A DNA stretch of 64,000 bases, from the NCBI RefSeq assembly GCF_019145435.1, contig NZ_JAHSTS010000002.1:1550001-1614000 (forward strand), written 5' to 3'. Positions 42,682-51,925 of this stretch are shown piece by piece (within the stretch, counting starts at the first letter, position 1; each line of letters begins with the position of its first letter). The translations under genes were made by a program, and so were the position numbers. The DNA comes from Pseudomonas ekonensis. GTDB taxonomy: Bacteria > Pseudomonadota > Gammaproteobacteria > Pseudomonadales > Pseudomonadaceae. The notes beneath the pieces are model-generated. The model was not told where the DNA came from. It made no database searches and saw nothing but the letters and a program-made list of their open reading frames with translations.

Positions 42682-44133
42682 ATGCATCACATGACTCTGG
42701 CCGAGATCGCCCGCGGTCTGGCCGACAAGAAGTTTTCCTCCGAAGAGCTGACCAAGGCCCTGCTGGCGCGCATCGCCCAGCTCGACCCTCAGATCAACAG
42801 CTTCATCAGCCTCACCCAAGAGCTGGCCCTGGCCCAGGCGAAAGCCGCCGACGCCCGCCGCGCCAACGGTGAGAGCGGCGCCCTGCTCGGCGCGCCGATC
42901 GCCCACAAGGACCTGTTCTGCACCCAGGGCATCCGCACCAGCTGCGGCTCGAAGATGCTCGACAACTTCAAGGCCCCGTACGACGCCACCGTGGTCGCCA
43001 AGCTGGCCGCCGCCGGCACCGTGACCCTGGGCAAGACCAACATGGACGAATTCGCCATGGGTTCGGCCAACGAGTCGAGCTGGTACGGCGCGGTGAAGAA
43101 CCCGTGGAACCTGGAGCACGTGCCGGGCGGTTCGTCCGGCGGTTCCGCCGCCGCCGTGGCCGCGCGCCTGCTGCCGGCCGCCACCGCCACCGACACCGGC
43201 GGCTCGATCCGCCAGCCTGCGGCGTTCACCAACCTGACCGGCCTGAAGCCGACCTACGGCCGCGTTTCGCGCTGGGGCATGATCGCCTACGCGTCGAGCC
43301 TCGACCAGGGCGGCCCGCTGGCCCGCACCGCCGAAGACTGCGCGATCCTGCTGCAGGGCATGGCCGGGTTCGACCCGAACGACTCCACCAGCATCGACGA
43401 GCCGGTGCCGGACTACACCGCCGGCCTCAACGGCTCGCTGCAGGGCCTGCGCATCGGCGTGCCGAAGGAATACTTCGGCGCCGGCCTCGACCCGCGCATC
43501 GCCGAACTGGTCCAGAACAGCATCCAGCAGCTGCAGAAGCTCGGTGCCGTGATCAAGGAAATCAGCCTGCCGAACATGCAGCACGCGATTCCGGCGTACT
43601 ACGTGATCGCCCCGGCGGAAGCCTCTTCCAACCTGTCGCGTTTCGACGGCGTGCGCTTCGGCCACCGCTGCGAAGCCCCGAAGAACCTGGAAGACCTGTA
43701 CAAGCGCTCCCGCGGCGAAGGCTTCGGCGCGGAAGTGCAGCGCCGGATCATGGTCGGCGCCTACGCGCTGTCCGCCGGCTACTACGACGCCTACTACCTG
43801 AAGGCGCAGAAGATCCGCCGCCTGGTGAAAAACGATTTCATGGCCGCGTTCAATGACGTCGACGTCATCCTCGGCCCGACCACGCCGAACCCGGCCTGGA
43901 AGCTCGGCGCCAAGAACAGCGATCCGGTCGCCGCGTACCTGGAAGACGTCTACACCATCACCGCCAACCTCGCGGGCCTGCCGGGCCTGTCGATGCCGGC
44001 CGGTTTCGTCGACGGCCTGCCGGTCGGCGTGCAGCTGCTCGCTCCGTATTTCCAGGAAGGTCGCCTGTTGAACGTCGCCCACCAGTATCAGCTCAACACT
44101 GACTGGCACACCCGCACCCCAACCGGCTTCTGA
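42682..44133 (+). CDS. gatA: Asp/Glu-tRNA amidotransferase subunit A
   Basis: The 483-aa amidase subunit of GatCAB; it releases ammonia from glutamine. It is an amidase-signature enzyme: [17 protein letters not shown] holds the serine motif of the Ser-cisSer-Lys triad and [11 protein letters not shown] holds the lysine. ATG at 42682 gives the family start [13 protein letters not shown]; the extra 82 codons upstream are a frame inside gatC. Confidence 0.96.
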   Translation: MHHMTLAEIARGLADKKFSSEELTKALLARIAQLDPQINSFISLTQELALAQAKAADARRANGESGALLGAPIAHKDLFCTQGIRTSCGSKMLDNFKAPYDATVVAKLAAAGTVTLGKTNMDEFAMGSANESSWYGAVKNPWNLEHVPGGSSGGSAAAVAARLLPAATATDTGGSIRQPAAFTNLTGLKPTYGRVSRWGMIAYASSLDQGGPLARTAEDCAILLQGMAGFDPNDSTSIDEPVPDYTAGLNGSLQGLRIGVPKEYFGAGLDPRIAELVQNSIQQLQKLGAVIKEISLPNMQHAIPAYYVIAPAEASSNLSRFDGVRFGHRCEAPKNLEDLYKRSRGEGFGAEVQRRIMVGAYALSAGYYDAYYLKAQKIRRLVKNDFMAAFNDVDVILGPTTPNPAWKLGAKNSDPVAAYLEDVYTITANLAGLPGLSMPAGFVDGLPVGVQLLAPYFQEGRLLNVAHQYQLNTDWHTRTPTGF

Positions 44134-44143
44134 GGAGACGCAC

Positions 44144-45589
44144 ATGCAATGGGAAGTCGTGATCGGGCTGGAGATTCACACCCAGCTCACCACCCGGTCG
44201 AAAATCTTTTCCGGTAGTTCCACCACCTTCGGTTCCGAGCCGAACACCCAGGCCAGCCTGATCGACCTGGGCATGCCCGGCGTGCTGCCGGTGCTCAACC
44301 AGGAAGCCGTGCGCATGGCCGTGATGTTCGGCCAGGCGATCGACGCCGAGATCGGCCAGCACAACGTGTTCGCCCGCAAGAACTACTTCTATCCGGACCT
44401 GCCCAAGGGCTACCAGATCAGCCAGATGGAGCTGCCGATCGTCGGCAAGGGCCACCTGGACATCGCCCTGGAGGACGGCACGGTCAAGCGCGTCGGCATC
44501 ACCCGCGCCCACCTTGAGGAAGACGCCGGCAAGAGCCTGCACGAAGAGTTCGGCGGCGCCACCGGCATCGACCTGAACCGCGCCGGCACGCCGCTGCTGG
44601 AGATCGTCTCCGAACCGGACATGCGCAGCGCCAAGGAAGCCGTGGCCTACGTCAAGGCGATCCACGCGCTGGTGCGCTACCTGGGCATCTGCGACGGCAA
44701 CATGGCCGAAGGCTCGCTGCGCTGCGACTGCAACGTGTCGATCCGCCCCAAAGGCCAGGCCGAGTTCGGCACCCGCTGCGAGATCAAGAACGTCAACTCG
44801 TTCCGCTTCATCGAGAAGGCGATCAACTCCGAGATCCAGCGCCAGATCGACCTGATCGAAGACGGCGGCAAGGTGATCCAGCAGACCCGCCTGTACGACC
44901 CGAACAAGGACGAGACCCGCCCGATGCGCAGCAAGGAGGAAGCCAACGACTACCGTTACTTCCCCGATCCGGACCTGCTGCCGGTGGTCATCGAGCAAGC
45001 CTACCTGGACGAGGTGCGCGCCACCCTGCCGGAACTGCCGCCGCAGAAGCGCGAGCGCTTCCAGAGCCAGTTCGGCCTGTCGGCCTACGATGCAAACGTG
45101 CTGGCCACCAGCCGCGAGCAGGCGGACTACTTCGAACAGGTCGCGGGCATCAGCGGCGACGCCAAGCTGGCGGCGAACTGGGTGATGGTCGAGCTGGGCA
45201 GCCTGCTCAACAAGCAAGGCCTGGACATCGAGCAGTCGCCGGTCTCGGCCGAGCTGCTGGGCGGCATGCTGCAGCGCATCAAGGACAACACCATCTCCGG
45301 CAAGATCGCCAAGGTGGTGTTCGAAGCGATGGCCAACGGTGAAGGCAGCGCGGACGAGATCATCGACAAGCGCGGCCTCAAGCAAGTGACCGACACCGGC
45401 GCGATCTCCGCGGTGCTGGACGAAATGCTCGCCGCCAACGCCGAGCAGGTCGAGCAGTACCGTGCGGCGGACGAAGCCAAGCGCGGCAAGATGTTCGGCT
45501 TCTTCGTCGGCCAGGCCATGAAGGCGTCCAAGGGCAAGGCCAACCCGCAGCAAGTGAACGAACTGCTCAAAAGCAAGCTCGAAGGCTGA
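44144..45589 (+). CDS. gatB: Asp/Glu-tRNA amidotransferase subunit B
   Basis: The 481-aa GatB subunit that binds the mischarged tRNA and transfers ammonia to it. The N-terminal [17 protein letters not shown] and [17 protein letters not shown] segments are signature regions, and the C-terminal YqeY-like domain binds tRNA. It lies 10 bases after gatA. Having GatCAB and the usual Pseudomonas glutaminyl-tRNA synthetase suggests mainly Asn-tRNA formation (inference). Confidence 0.96.
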   Translation: MQWEVVIGLEIHTQLTTRSKIFSGSSTTFGSEPNTQASLIDLGMPGVLPVLNQEAVRMAVMFGQAIDAEIGQHNVFARKNYFYPDLPKGYQISQMELPIVGKGHLDIALEDGTVKRVGITRAHLEEDAGKSLHEEFGGATGIDLNRAGTPLLEIVSEPDMRSAKEAVAYVKAIHALVRYLGICDGNMAEGSLRCDCNVSIRPKGQAEFGTRCEIKNVNSFRFIEKAINSEIQRQIDLIEDGGKVIQQTRLYDPNKDETRPMRSKEEANDYRYFPDPDLLPVVIEQAYLDEVRATLPELPPQKRERFQSQFGLSAYDANVLATSREQADYFEQVAGISGDAKLAANWVMVELGSLLNKQGLDIEQSPVSAELLGGMLQRIKDNTISGKIAKVVFEAMANGEGSADEIIDKRGLKQVTDTGAISAVLDEMLAANAEQVEQYRAADEAKRGKMFGFFVGQAMKASKGKANPQQVNELLKSKLEG

Positions 45590-45625
45590 CCACAATGGAG
45601 CCGGATTCCAATCTAGGCTCCAGTC

Positions 45626-45718
45626 CCTGTGGGAGCCCGCCTGCTGGCGATGACGGACTGACATTCAGCCTCCGGTTGTCTGTCGTTGCGCAATCGCCGG
45701 CGGGTTGGCTCCCGCAAC
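45626..45718. repeat. REPIN between gatB and the RlpA-like gene
   Basis: Inverted REP copies at 45626-45653 (CCTGTGGGAGCCCGCCTGC) and 45690-45718 (ATCGCCGGCGGGTTGGCTCC), the second partly degenerate. It ends 20 bases before the lipoprotein start, inside the expected leader. Confidence 0.8.
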
Positions 45719-45738
45719 TGTTTTCGGGAACCCTTCGA

Positions 45739-46113
45739 ATGAAGCGCCTGCTCTTGAGTTGCGCCCTGCTTTCCTTGCTGGCCGGTTGCGCCAGCTCCGG
45801 CACCATCGACCCGCACGGTTACGACCAGACCGGCGTCGCCTCCTATTACGGCGCCAAGCACCACGGCAAACGCACCGCCAGCGGTGAGCCGTTCAACCAG
45901 AATGCCTTGACCGCCGCCCACCGCCAGCTGCCGTTCGGCACGCGGGTGAAGGTCACCAACCTGAAAAACGACAGATCCTGCGTCGTGCGCATCAACGACC
46001 GCGGCCCGCACACCCGCGGGCGCCTGATCGACCTTTCGCGCGAAGCCGCGCAGCGCCTGGGCATGATCGGCAGCGGCACCGCCCGGGTACGGGTGCAGGC
46101 CCTCGAAGACTGA
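45739..46113 (+). CDS. RlpA-like lipoprotein (double-psi beta-barrel)
   Basis: A 124-aa exported lipoprotein. The signal peptide ends in a lipobox LLAGCASS. The body is the RlpA double-psi beta-barrel: GVASYYGAKHHGKRTASGEPFNQNALTAAH, then VRINDRGPHTRGRLIDLS. RlpA of P. aeruginosa is a lytic transglycosylase acting on denuded septal glycan; this short protein lacks the SPOR domain. ATG at 45739 is used because an extra 48 codons upstream lie in the REPIN. Confidence 0.88.
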   Translation: MKRLLLSCALLSLLAGCASSGTIDPHGYDQTGVASYYGAKHHGKRTASGEPFNQNALTAAHRQLPFGTRVKVTNLKNDRSCVVRINDRGPHTRGRLIDLSREAAQRLGMIGSGTARVRVQALED

Positions 46114-46126
46114 TGGAGCGCCGACC

Positions 46127-47221
46127 ATTTTCGCCTTAGCCGAGCTGCCCCTGATCAGCGTGATCGAACTGCTCAGCGGACTGATCCTGCTGATCGCCGG
46201 CGCCGAACTGATGGTGCGCGCCGCCGTCCGCCTGGCCACTCGCCTGCACGTGCGCCCGCTGATCATCGGCCTGACCCTCGTCGCCCTCGGCAGCAGCGCC
46301 CCGCAGATGGCGGTCAGCCTGCAGGCCGCGCTGACCCACAACCCCGACATCGCCGTCGGCAGCGTGGTCGGCGCCAGCATCTTCAACATCCTCGTCACCC
46401 TGGGCCTGTCGGCTCTGATCATCCCGTTGCGGGTGTCGCGGCAACTGGTGCGCCTGGACATTCCGCTGATGATCGGCGCCAGCCTGCTGGTGTTCGCGCT
46501 GGCCTGGAACAAGGAACTGGGGCACATCGACGGCCTCGTGCTGCTGGGCGCCCTGGCCCTGTACCTCGGCCTGCTCAGGCGCCAGTCGCGGCACTCGGCG
46601 CGCCCCCACGCCGAACACCCGCAGGATCCGCAGGCCTCATGGGCCGTCAGCGTGCTGATGATCGTCGGCGGCCTGGCCATGCTGGTGTTCGCCGGGCGCC
46701 TGCTGCTGGGCGCCGCCGTGGCGGTGGCCACCGACCTGGGTTTCTCCGAGCGGATCATCGGCCTGACCGTGGTGGCGGTCGGCACCTCGCTGCCGGAACT
46801 CGCCACCTCGCTGATCGCCGCCCTGCGCGGGCAGCGCGACATCGCCGTGGGCAACGTGATCGGCGCCAACCTGTTCAACCTGCTCGGCGTGCTGGGCTTC
46901 ACCGCGCTGGTGTCGCCGACGCCGCTGTCGGTCTCCCCCAACGCGCTGGACTTCGACCTGCCGGTGATGCTCGGCGTCGCCGTGCTGTGCCTGCCGGTGT
47001 TCTATTCCGGCTACCGGGTGACCCGCGCCGAGGGCCTGTTGCTGCTCGGCCTGTACCTGGCCTACGGGCTGCACCTGCTGTCGTTCACCACCGGCATGCC
47101 GCTGGCGGGCAAGCTGGAGCGGTTGATGCTGTTTTATGTGCTGCCGACGCTGCTGGCGTTTCTGTTTTTCACGTCCGTGCGCGCCTGGCGCCGCCAACAC
47201 CACAAGAGGGATGTGCCATGA
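46127..47221 (+). CDS. Sodium/calcium exchanger family protein (YrbG-like)
   Basis: An inner-membrane cation/Ca exchanger with about ten hydrophobic segments in two repeats. The second alpha repeat is canonical (VAVGTSLPELATSLIAA), but the first reads VALGSSAPQMAVSLQAA, with Gln at the usual metal-ligand Glu. The start is unclear: GTG at 46160 gives 353 aa but has no ribosome binding site, while ATT at 46127 has GGAG 8 bases upstream and adds residues matching the reading frame (IFALAELPLIS). I list the ATT start. The stop overlaps the next ATG (ATGA). Confidence 0.8.
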   Translation: MFALAELPLISVIELLSGLILLIAGAELMVRAAVRLATRLHVRPLIIGLTLVALGSSAPQMAVSLQAALTHNPDIAVGSVVGASIFNILVTLGLSALIIPLRVSRQLVRLDIPLMIGASLLVFALAWNKELGHIDGLVLLGALALYLGLLRRQSRHSARPHAEHPQDPQASWAVSVLMIVGGLAMLVFAGRLLLGAAVAVATDLGFSERIIGLTVVAVGTSLPELATSLIAALRGQRDIAVGNVIGANLFNLLGVLGFTALVSPTPLSVSPNALDFDLPVMLGVAVLCLPVFYSGYRVTRAEGLLLLGLYLAYGLHLLSFTTGMPLAGKLERLMLFYVLPTLLAFLFFTSVRAWRRQHHKRDVP

Positions 47222-47598
47222 CCGATTCGAAGAAGACCGGGGTAGAGATCCGCCGCCAGGTGATGGGCGATGCGTTCGTCGACCGCGCCCTGGGCAGCGC
47301 CACCGAGTTCACCCGGCCGCTGCAGGACTTCGTCAACGAACACGCCTGGGGCGGCGTGTGGAACCGCGAAGGCCTGCCGCTCAAGACCCGCAGCCTGATC
47401 ACCCTCGCCGCGCTGACGGCACTCAAGTGCCCGCAGGAACTGAAGGGCCACGTGCGCGGCGCGCTGAACAACGGCTGCACCGTGGAGGAGATCCGCGAGG
47501 CGCTGTTGCACTGCGCGGTGTATGCCGGCGTGCCGGCGGCGATCGATGCGTTCCGGGCGGCGCAGGAAGTGATCGACACTTACCAGAAACCCGAGTGA
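47218..47598 (+). CDS. Carboxymuconolactone decarboxylase family protein
   Basis: A 126-aa all-helical protein of the CMD/AhpD-like fold. It resembles 4-carboxymuconolactone decarboxylase (PcaC): WNREGLPLKTRSLITLAALTAL and the NNGCTVEEIREALLHCAVYAGVPAA segment. No other protocatechuate gene is near, so the substrate is unknown; the cysteines at NNGC and LHC are not the AhpD CxxC pair. It overlaps the exchanger gene by 4 bases and is probably co-translated. Confidence 0.85.
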   Translation: MTDSKKTGVEIRRQVMGDAFVDRALGSATEFTRPLQDFVNEHAWGGVWNREGLPLKTRSLITLAALTALKCPQELKGHVRGALNNGCTVEEIREALLHCAVYAGVPAAIDAFRAAQEVIDTYQKPE

Positions 47599-47619
47599 GT
47601 TTGCCGGCGCCTGATCGGG

Positions 47620-47731
47620 CGCCATCGCTGGCGAGTCGAGCCTTCCCACCGCAGTTCCCAAAGGGTTCTGCGGTGCGGATGCAATCACATTGGCAATACA
47701 AGACCCTGTGGGAGCTGGCTTGCCGGCGATG
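47620..47731. repeat. REP pair, one degenerate copy
   Basis: A clear REP (47704-47731, CCTGTGGGAGCTGGCTTGCC...) faces a decayed inverted copy (47620-47652). Both lie between the CMD-family gene and the AEC transporter, which converge here. Confidence 0.7.
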
Positions 47732-47761
47732 GGGCCCTCAAGGACACCCTCAATCCGCCGG

Positions 47762-48703
47762 TCAGATCCACCCGCCCCACTGCAAAAAGAAGATCCCGAT
47801 GTTGGTGGTGACCGCCGCCATCAAGGTGGTCATGACGATGATCGCCGCCGCCAGCTCATGGTTGCCCTGCGCCGCACGGGCCATGACGAAACTGGCCGCG
47901 GCGGTCGGGCTGCCGAAGTACAGGAACAGAATCCCCAGCTCCGCCCCCCGAAAGCCCCACAGCCAGGCGCCGAGCGTCGCCAGCACCGGCAGGCCGACCA
48001 TCTTAACCAGGCTGGAACTGAGCGCCATGTTGCCGCTCTTGCGCAGCGCCGCCAGCGACAGCGTGCCGCCGATGCAGATCAGCGCCAGCGGCAAGGTGGT
48101 CTGCGCCAGGTATTGGCCGGAGGTCTCCAGCCACCCCGGCAAGGCAATCTTGAAGTAGGCGAACGGCGCCGCCGCGATCACGCTGATGATCAGCGGGTTG
48201 CTGACCACGCTTTTGCAGATGCTCCACGGGTCGGACTTGATCACCGGGCTGTACACCGCCAGCACAATGGTCGAGAGGGTGTTGTAGAACAGGATCACCA
48301 GCGCCGCGAGGATCGCCCCGAGGGAGATCCCGTAGTCGCCGTACATGCTCGCCGCCAGCGCCAGGCCGATCACCCCGTTGTTGCCGCGGAACGCGCCTTG
48401 GGTATAGATGCCGCGGTCCTCACGCGGGCACTTGAAGATCGCCCAACCCCAGGCCGCCGCGAAGCTGGCCAGCGTGGCGACGGCGAAGTAGATCAGCAGC
48501 GCCGGTTGCAGGGCGGCGTGCAGGTCGGCATGGAGGATGCCCAGAAACAGCAGCGCCGGCATGGTGACGTTGAACACCAGGGCCGACGCGGTGTGGATGA
48601 AGTTGTCGTTGATCCAGTCGATGCGCTTGAGCAGCACACCGAGAAACAGCATGGCGAAAACCGGCGCGGTGATGTTCAGGGTTTCGAAGAAGATAGCCAG
48701 CAT
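47762..48703 (-). CDS. AEC family transporter
   Basis: A 313-aa membrane protein of the auxin-efflux-carrier (AEC/PIN-like) family with about ten membrane segments. Bacterial members move malate, malonate or similar organic acids; the substrate here is unknown. The N-terminus (FFETLNITAPVFAMLFLGVLLKRI) is typical of the family. It is a single gene flanked on both sides by REP elements. Confidence 0.85.
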   Translation of the reverse strand: MLAIFFETLNITAPVFAMLFLGVLLKRIDWINDNFIHTASALVFNVTMPALLFLGILHADLHAALQPALLIYFAVATLASFAAAWGWAIFKCPREDRGIYTQGAFRGNNGVIGLALAASMYGDYGISLGAILAALVILFYNTLSTIVLAVYSPVIKSDPWSICKSVVSNPLIISVIAAAPFAYFKIALPGWLETSGQYLAQTTLPLALICIGGTLSLAALRKSGNMALSSSLVKMVGLPVLATLGAWLWGFRGAELGILFLYFGSPTAAASFVMARAAQGNHELAAAIIVMTTLMAAVTTNIGIFFLQWGGWI

Positions 48704-48779
48704 GCCGGGGGGAACCTTGGGTGGGTGTCGTTAGGGGGCTAATGATAAGCCACCTGATCCTTTGGTGCCTGCTGGATCG

Positions 48780-48874
48780 CCTTCGCGAGCAAGCTCGCTC
48801 CCACATGGATCGCTGGTGTTCACACAATTTGTGCAACAACAAAGCTCCCTGTGGGAGCGAGCTTGCTCGCGAAG
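48780..48874. repeat. REPIN upstream of the AEC gene
   Basis: Inverted REP pair with 25-base arms, CTTCGCGAGCAAGCTCGCTC (48781-48800) and its complement (48855-48874), spaced by about 50 bases in the gap between garD and the AEC gene. This copy is of the GCTTGCTCGCGAAG type, different from the GCCTGCTGGCGAT copies elsewhere. Confidence 0.88.
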
Positions 48875-48893
48875 AACGATAACGCGGTCTTGC

Positions 48894-50447
48894 TTAAGTA
48901 ATGGGGGCCGGGTTGAACAGGGTGATGTCGTTATGCAGCTTGTGCTTCTCGGCCCACGTCTGCTCCTTGCCGCTCGCCACGGCCAGGTAGTAGTGGAACA
49001 ACTCCCAGCCCAGCTCTTCGATGGTCGCGCGCCCGGTGGCGATCCGCCCGGCGTCGATGTCGATCAGGTCCGGCCAGCGCTGCGCCAGCTCGGTGCGGGT
49101 CGAGACCTTCACCACCGGCGCCATGGCCAACCCGTACGGCGTGCCGCGGCCGGTGGTGAAGACATGCAGGTTCATCCCCGCCGCCAGTTGCAAGGTGCCG
49201 CAGACGAAGTCGCTGGCCGGCGTCGCGCAGAAGATCAGCCCTTTCTGTTTGAAGCGCTCACCTGGGCCGAGCACGCCGCTGATGGCGCTGCTGCCGGACT
49301 TGACGATAGAACCCAGCGACTTCTCGACAATGTTCGACAACCCGCCCTTCTTGTTGCCCGGCGTGGTGTTGGCGCTGCGGTCTGCCTCGCCCTTGGCCAG
49401 GTAGCGGTCGTACCAGTCCATCTCGCGCACCAATTCCTCGGCGACGGTCCGGGTCTGCGCCCGGGAGGTGAGCAGGTAGATCGCGTCGCGCACCTCGGTG
49501 ACTTCGGAGAACATCACCGTCGCCCCGGCCCGCAGCAGCAAGTCCGAAGCGTACCCCAGCGCCGGGTTGGCGGTGATGCCGGAGAACGCGTCGCTGCCGC
49601 CGCACTGCATGCCGAGGATCAGCTCCGACGCCGGCACGGTTTCCCGGCGGCGCTGGTCGAGTTTCTTCAGACGGGTCTCGGCCAGCTCCATGATCTGCTC
49701 GACCATTTCGGTGAAGCCGTGGCTGGAATCCTGCAAGCGATACAGCCATGGCTCGCTCAGGTCCACCGAAGCGTCGTCCTCGTGCATCACCTGCCCGGCC
49801 TGCAATTTCTCGCAGCCCAGGCTGATCACCAGCGCTTCGCCGCCCAGGTTCGGGTTGCGCGCCAGGTTGCGCACGGTGCGGATCGGGATGTACGCATCCG
49901 TGGCGGTGATGGCCACGCCGCAGCCGTAGCTGTGGGTCAGCGCCACCACGTCATCGACGTGAGGGTACTTGGGCAGCAGTTCCTCTTTGATTTTCTTTAC
50001 CGCGTGATCCAGCACTCCGGTGACGCACTGCACCGTGGTGGTGATGCCGAGGATGTTGCGCGTGCCGACGGTGCCGTCGGCGTTGCGGTAGCCCTCGAAG
50101 GTGTAGCCTTCCAGCGGCGCCTGGGCGTCCGGCACGTCGGTGGACAGCGGCAGGCTGTCCAGCGGCGGCGCGGTCGGCATGCGCAGTTGATCTTCCTTGA
50201 CCCAACTGCCACGGGGGATCGGCTGCAAGGCGTAGCCGATGATCTGTCCGTAACGGATCACCTGACCGCCCTCGGGAATGTCTTCCACGGCGACCTTGTG
50301 GCTCTGCGGCACGAAATCCACCGTGACCAGCCCCTCGGCGAATTCGGTGCCGGCCGGCACGCCCTGGTCGTTGACCACGACCACGACATTGTCCCGCTCG
50401 TGCAGGCGGATGTAGCGCGGCGAGTCGGAATGTTCAATCAACTGCAT
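48894..50447 (-). CDS. garD: Galactarate dehydratase
   Basis: A 517-aa dehydratase that converts meso-galactarate to 5-dehydro-4-deoxy-D-glucarate. It has an N-terminal SAF domain (about residues 15-90) and a C-terminal UxaA/GarD catalytic region; the tail [13 protein letters not shown] closes like the E. coli enzyme. ATG at 50447 follows GAGGAG, so the much longer open frame across the MFS gene is not real. It is the last gene of the operon, 11 bases after the transporter. The KdgD and dehydrogenase genes upstream complete the route to 2-oxoglutarate. Confidence 0.93.
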   Translation of the reverse strand: MQLIEHSDSPRYIRLHERDNVVVVVNDQGVPAGTEFAEGLVTVDFVPQSHKVAVEDIPEGGQVIRYGQIIGYALQPIPRGSWVKEDQLRMPTAPPLDSLPLSTDVPDAQAPLEGYTFEGYRNADGTVGTRNILGITTTVQCVTGVLDHAVKKIKEELLPKYPHVDDVVALTHSYGCGVAITATDAYIPIRTVRNLARNPNLGGEALVISLGCEKLQAGQVMHEDDASVDLSEPWLYRLQDSSHGFTEMVEQIMELAETRLKKLDQRRRETVPASELILGMQCGGSDAFSGITANPALGYASDLLLRAGATVMFSEVTEVRDAIYLLTSRAQTRTVAEELVREMDWYDRYLAKGEADRSANTTPGNKKGGLSNIVEKSLGSIVKSGSSAISGVLGPGERFKQKGLIFCATPASDFVCGTLQLAAGMNLHVFTTGRGTPYGLAMAPVVKVSTRTELAQRWPDLIDIDAGRIATGRATIEELGWELFHYYLAVASGKEQTWAEKHKLHNDITLFNPAPIT

Positions 50448-50458
50448 GGCGCCGCTCC

Positions 50459-51823
50459 TCAGGAATGCGCTTGGGACAATTTGCCGGTGGCCTCGGATCC
50501 GCCGTTGGTTGGCGGCTCCTTGAGCACCACACGCTTGATCGGGCCGACGATCACCAGGTAGCTGAACACCGCGACCAGTGCGTTGGCGCCGACGAACACC
50601 AGCGCCCACTTGAACGAGCCGGTGGAGCTGATGATGTAGCCGATGACGATCGGCGTGGTGATCGAGGCGATGTTGCCGAAGGTGTTGAACAGGCCGCCGC
50701 TCAGGCCGGCGATCTGCTTGGGCGAGGTGTCGGAGACCACCGCCCAGCCCAGCGCGCCGACGCCCTTGCCGAAGAACGCCAGGGCCATGAAGCCGACCAC
50801 CATCCATTCCACCTCGACGTAGTTGCAGGCCACGATGCTGCTGGACACCAGCAGGCCGGCGATGATCGGCGCCTTGCGGGCGAAGGTCAGCGAATGGCCC
50901 TTGCGCAGCAGCCAGTCGGAAATCACTCCGCCGAGCACGCCGCCGATGAAGCCGCAGATCGCCGGCAACGAAGCGATGAAACCGGCCTTGAGGATGGTCA
51001 TGCCGCGTTCCTGCACCAGGTACACCGGGAACCAGGTCAGGAAGAAATAAGTGATGCCGTTGATGCAGTACTGGCCCAGGTACACGCCGAGCATCATGCG
51101 GTTGGTCAGCAACTGGCGGATGTAGTCCCATTTCGGGCCGTCGGCCCGCTTGCCCTGCTTCTGGTCCATGTCGACCATGCCGCCGTTGTCGGCGATGAAC
51201 TTCACTTCCGCCTCGTTGGCCATCGGGTGCTGGCGCGGGCTGTGGATGATTTTCAGCCAGACCAGCGAAAACGCGATGCCCAGGATGCCCATGACGATGA
51301 ACACGTGCTCCCAGCCAAAGGTGAACACGATCCAGCCCATCAGCGGTGCGAACAGCACGGTGGCGAAGTACTGCGCCGAGTTGAAGATCGCCGACGCGGT
51401 GCCGCGCTCGGCCGTCGGGAACCACGCCGCGACGATGCGCGCGTTGCCGGGGAACGACGGCGCCTCGGCCAGCCCCACCAGAAAGCGCAGCATGAACAGC
51501 GCCACCACGGCGGTGGACAGGCCGAACTCACCGACGAAGCCTTGCAGCACGGTGAACAGCGACCAGGTGAAGATGCTCAGGGCATAGACCTTTTTCGAGC
51601 CGAAGCGGTCGAGCAGCCAGCCGCCGGGAATCTGGCCGGCCACGTAAGCCCAGCCGAACGCGGAGAAGATGTAGCCGAGGGTGACCGCGTCGATGCCCAG
51701 ATCCTTTTGCAGGCTGGAGCCGGCGATCGCGATGGTGGCCCGGTCGGCGTAGTTGATCGTGGTCACCAGAAACAGCATGAGCAGGATCAGATAGCGGACG
51801 TGAGTCGGCTTGGAGGATTGCAT
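50459..51823 (-). CDS. MFS transporter, glucarate/galactarate type
   Basis: A 454-aa twelve-helix transporter of the anion:cation symporter branch (GudP/GarP type). The N-terminus [23 protein letters not shown] carries the NYxDR motif of this branch. It lies between the ALDH and garD genes, so it most likely imports galactarate or glucarate. It is preceded by a strong intra-operon hairpin. Confidence 0.9.
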   Translation of the reverse strand: MQSSKPTHVRYLILLMLFLVTTINYADRATIAIAGSSLQKDLGIDAVTLGYIFSAFGWAYVAGQIPGGWLLDRFGSKKVYALSIFTWSLFTVLQGFVGEFGLSTAVVALFMLRFLVGLAEAPSFPGNARIVAAWFPTAERGTASAIFNSAQYFATVLFAPLMGWIVFTFGWEHVFIVMGILGIAFSLVWLKIIHSPRQHPMANEAEVKFIADNGGMVDMDQKQGKRADGPKWDYIRQLLTNRMMLGVYLGQYCINGITYFFLTWFPVYLVQERGMTILKAGFIASLPAICGFIGGVLGGVISDWLLRKGHSLTFARKAPIIAGLLVSSSIVACNYVEVEWMVVGFMALAFFGKGVGALGWAVVSDTSPKQIAGLSGGLFNTFGNIASITTPIVIGYIISSTGSFKWALVFVGANALVAVFSYLVIVGPIKRVVLKEPPTNGGSEATGKLSQAHS

Positions 51824-51884
51824 GCAGATGTACTCCCACTGATTGTTTTTATGCGCGGGTGAATCTTTTCTTTGGTCTGTCTTT

Positions 51885-51912
51885 TGCGGGAACCGGCAAG
51901 CCGGTTCCCGCA
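51885..51912. repeat. Perfect hairpin within the galactarate operon, REP-derived
   Basis: Perfect 12-base arms (TGCGGGAACCGG / CCGGTTCCCGCA) with a CAAG loop, between the ALDH stop and the MFS start. The arms resemble fused REP ends. No T-tract follows on the minus strand, so it is not a simple terminator. Confidence 0.75.
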
Positions 51913-51925
51913 GGTAGTGCCTGTA

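Noticed and set aside
45613..46941. A 442-codon minus-strand frame across the RlpA-like and exchanger genes
   Set aside because: Low-complexity, Ser/Arg-rich, antisense to two recognised genes.
50448..51425. Long N-terminal extension of garD
   Set aside because: It overlaps the MFS gene in another frame. garD has its own GAGGAG and ATG at 50447.
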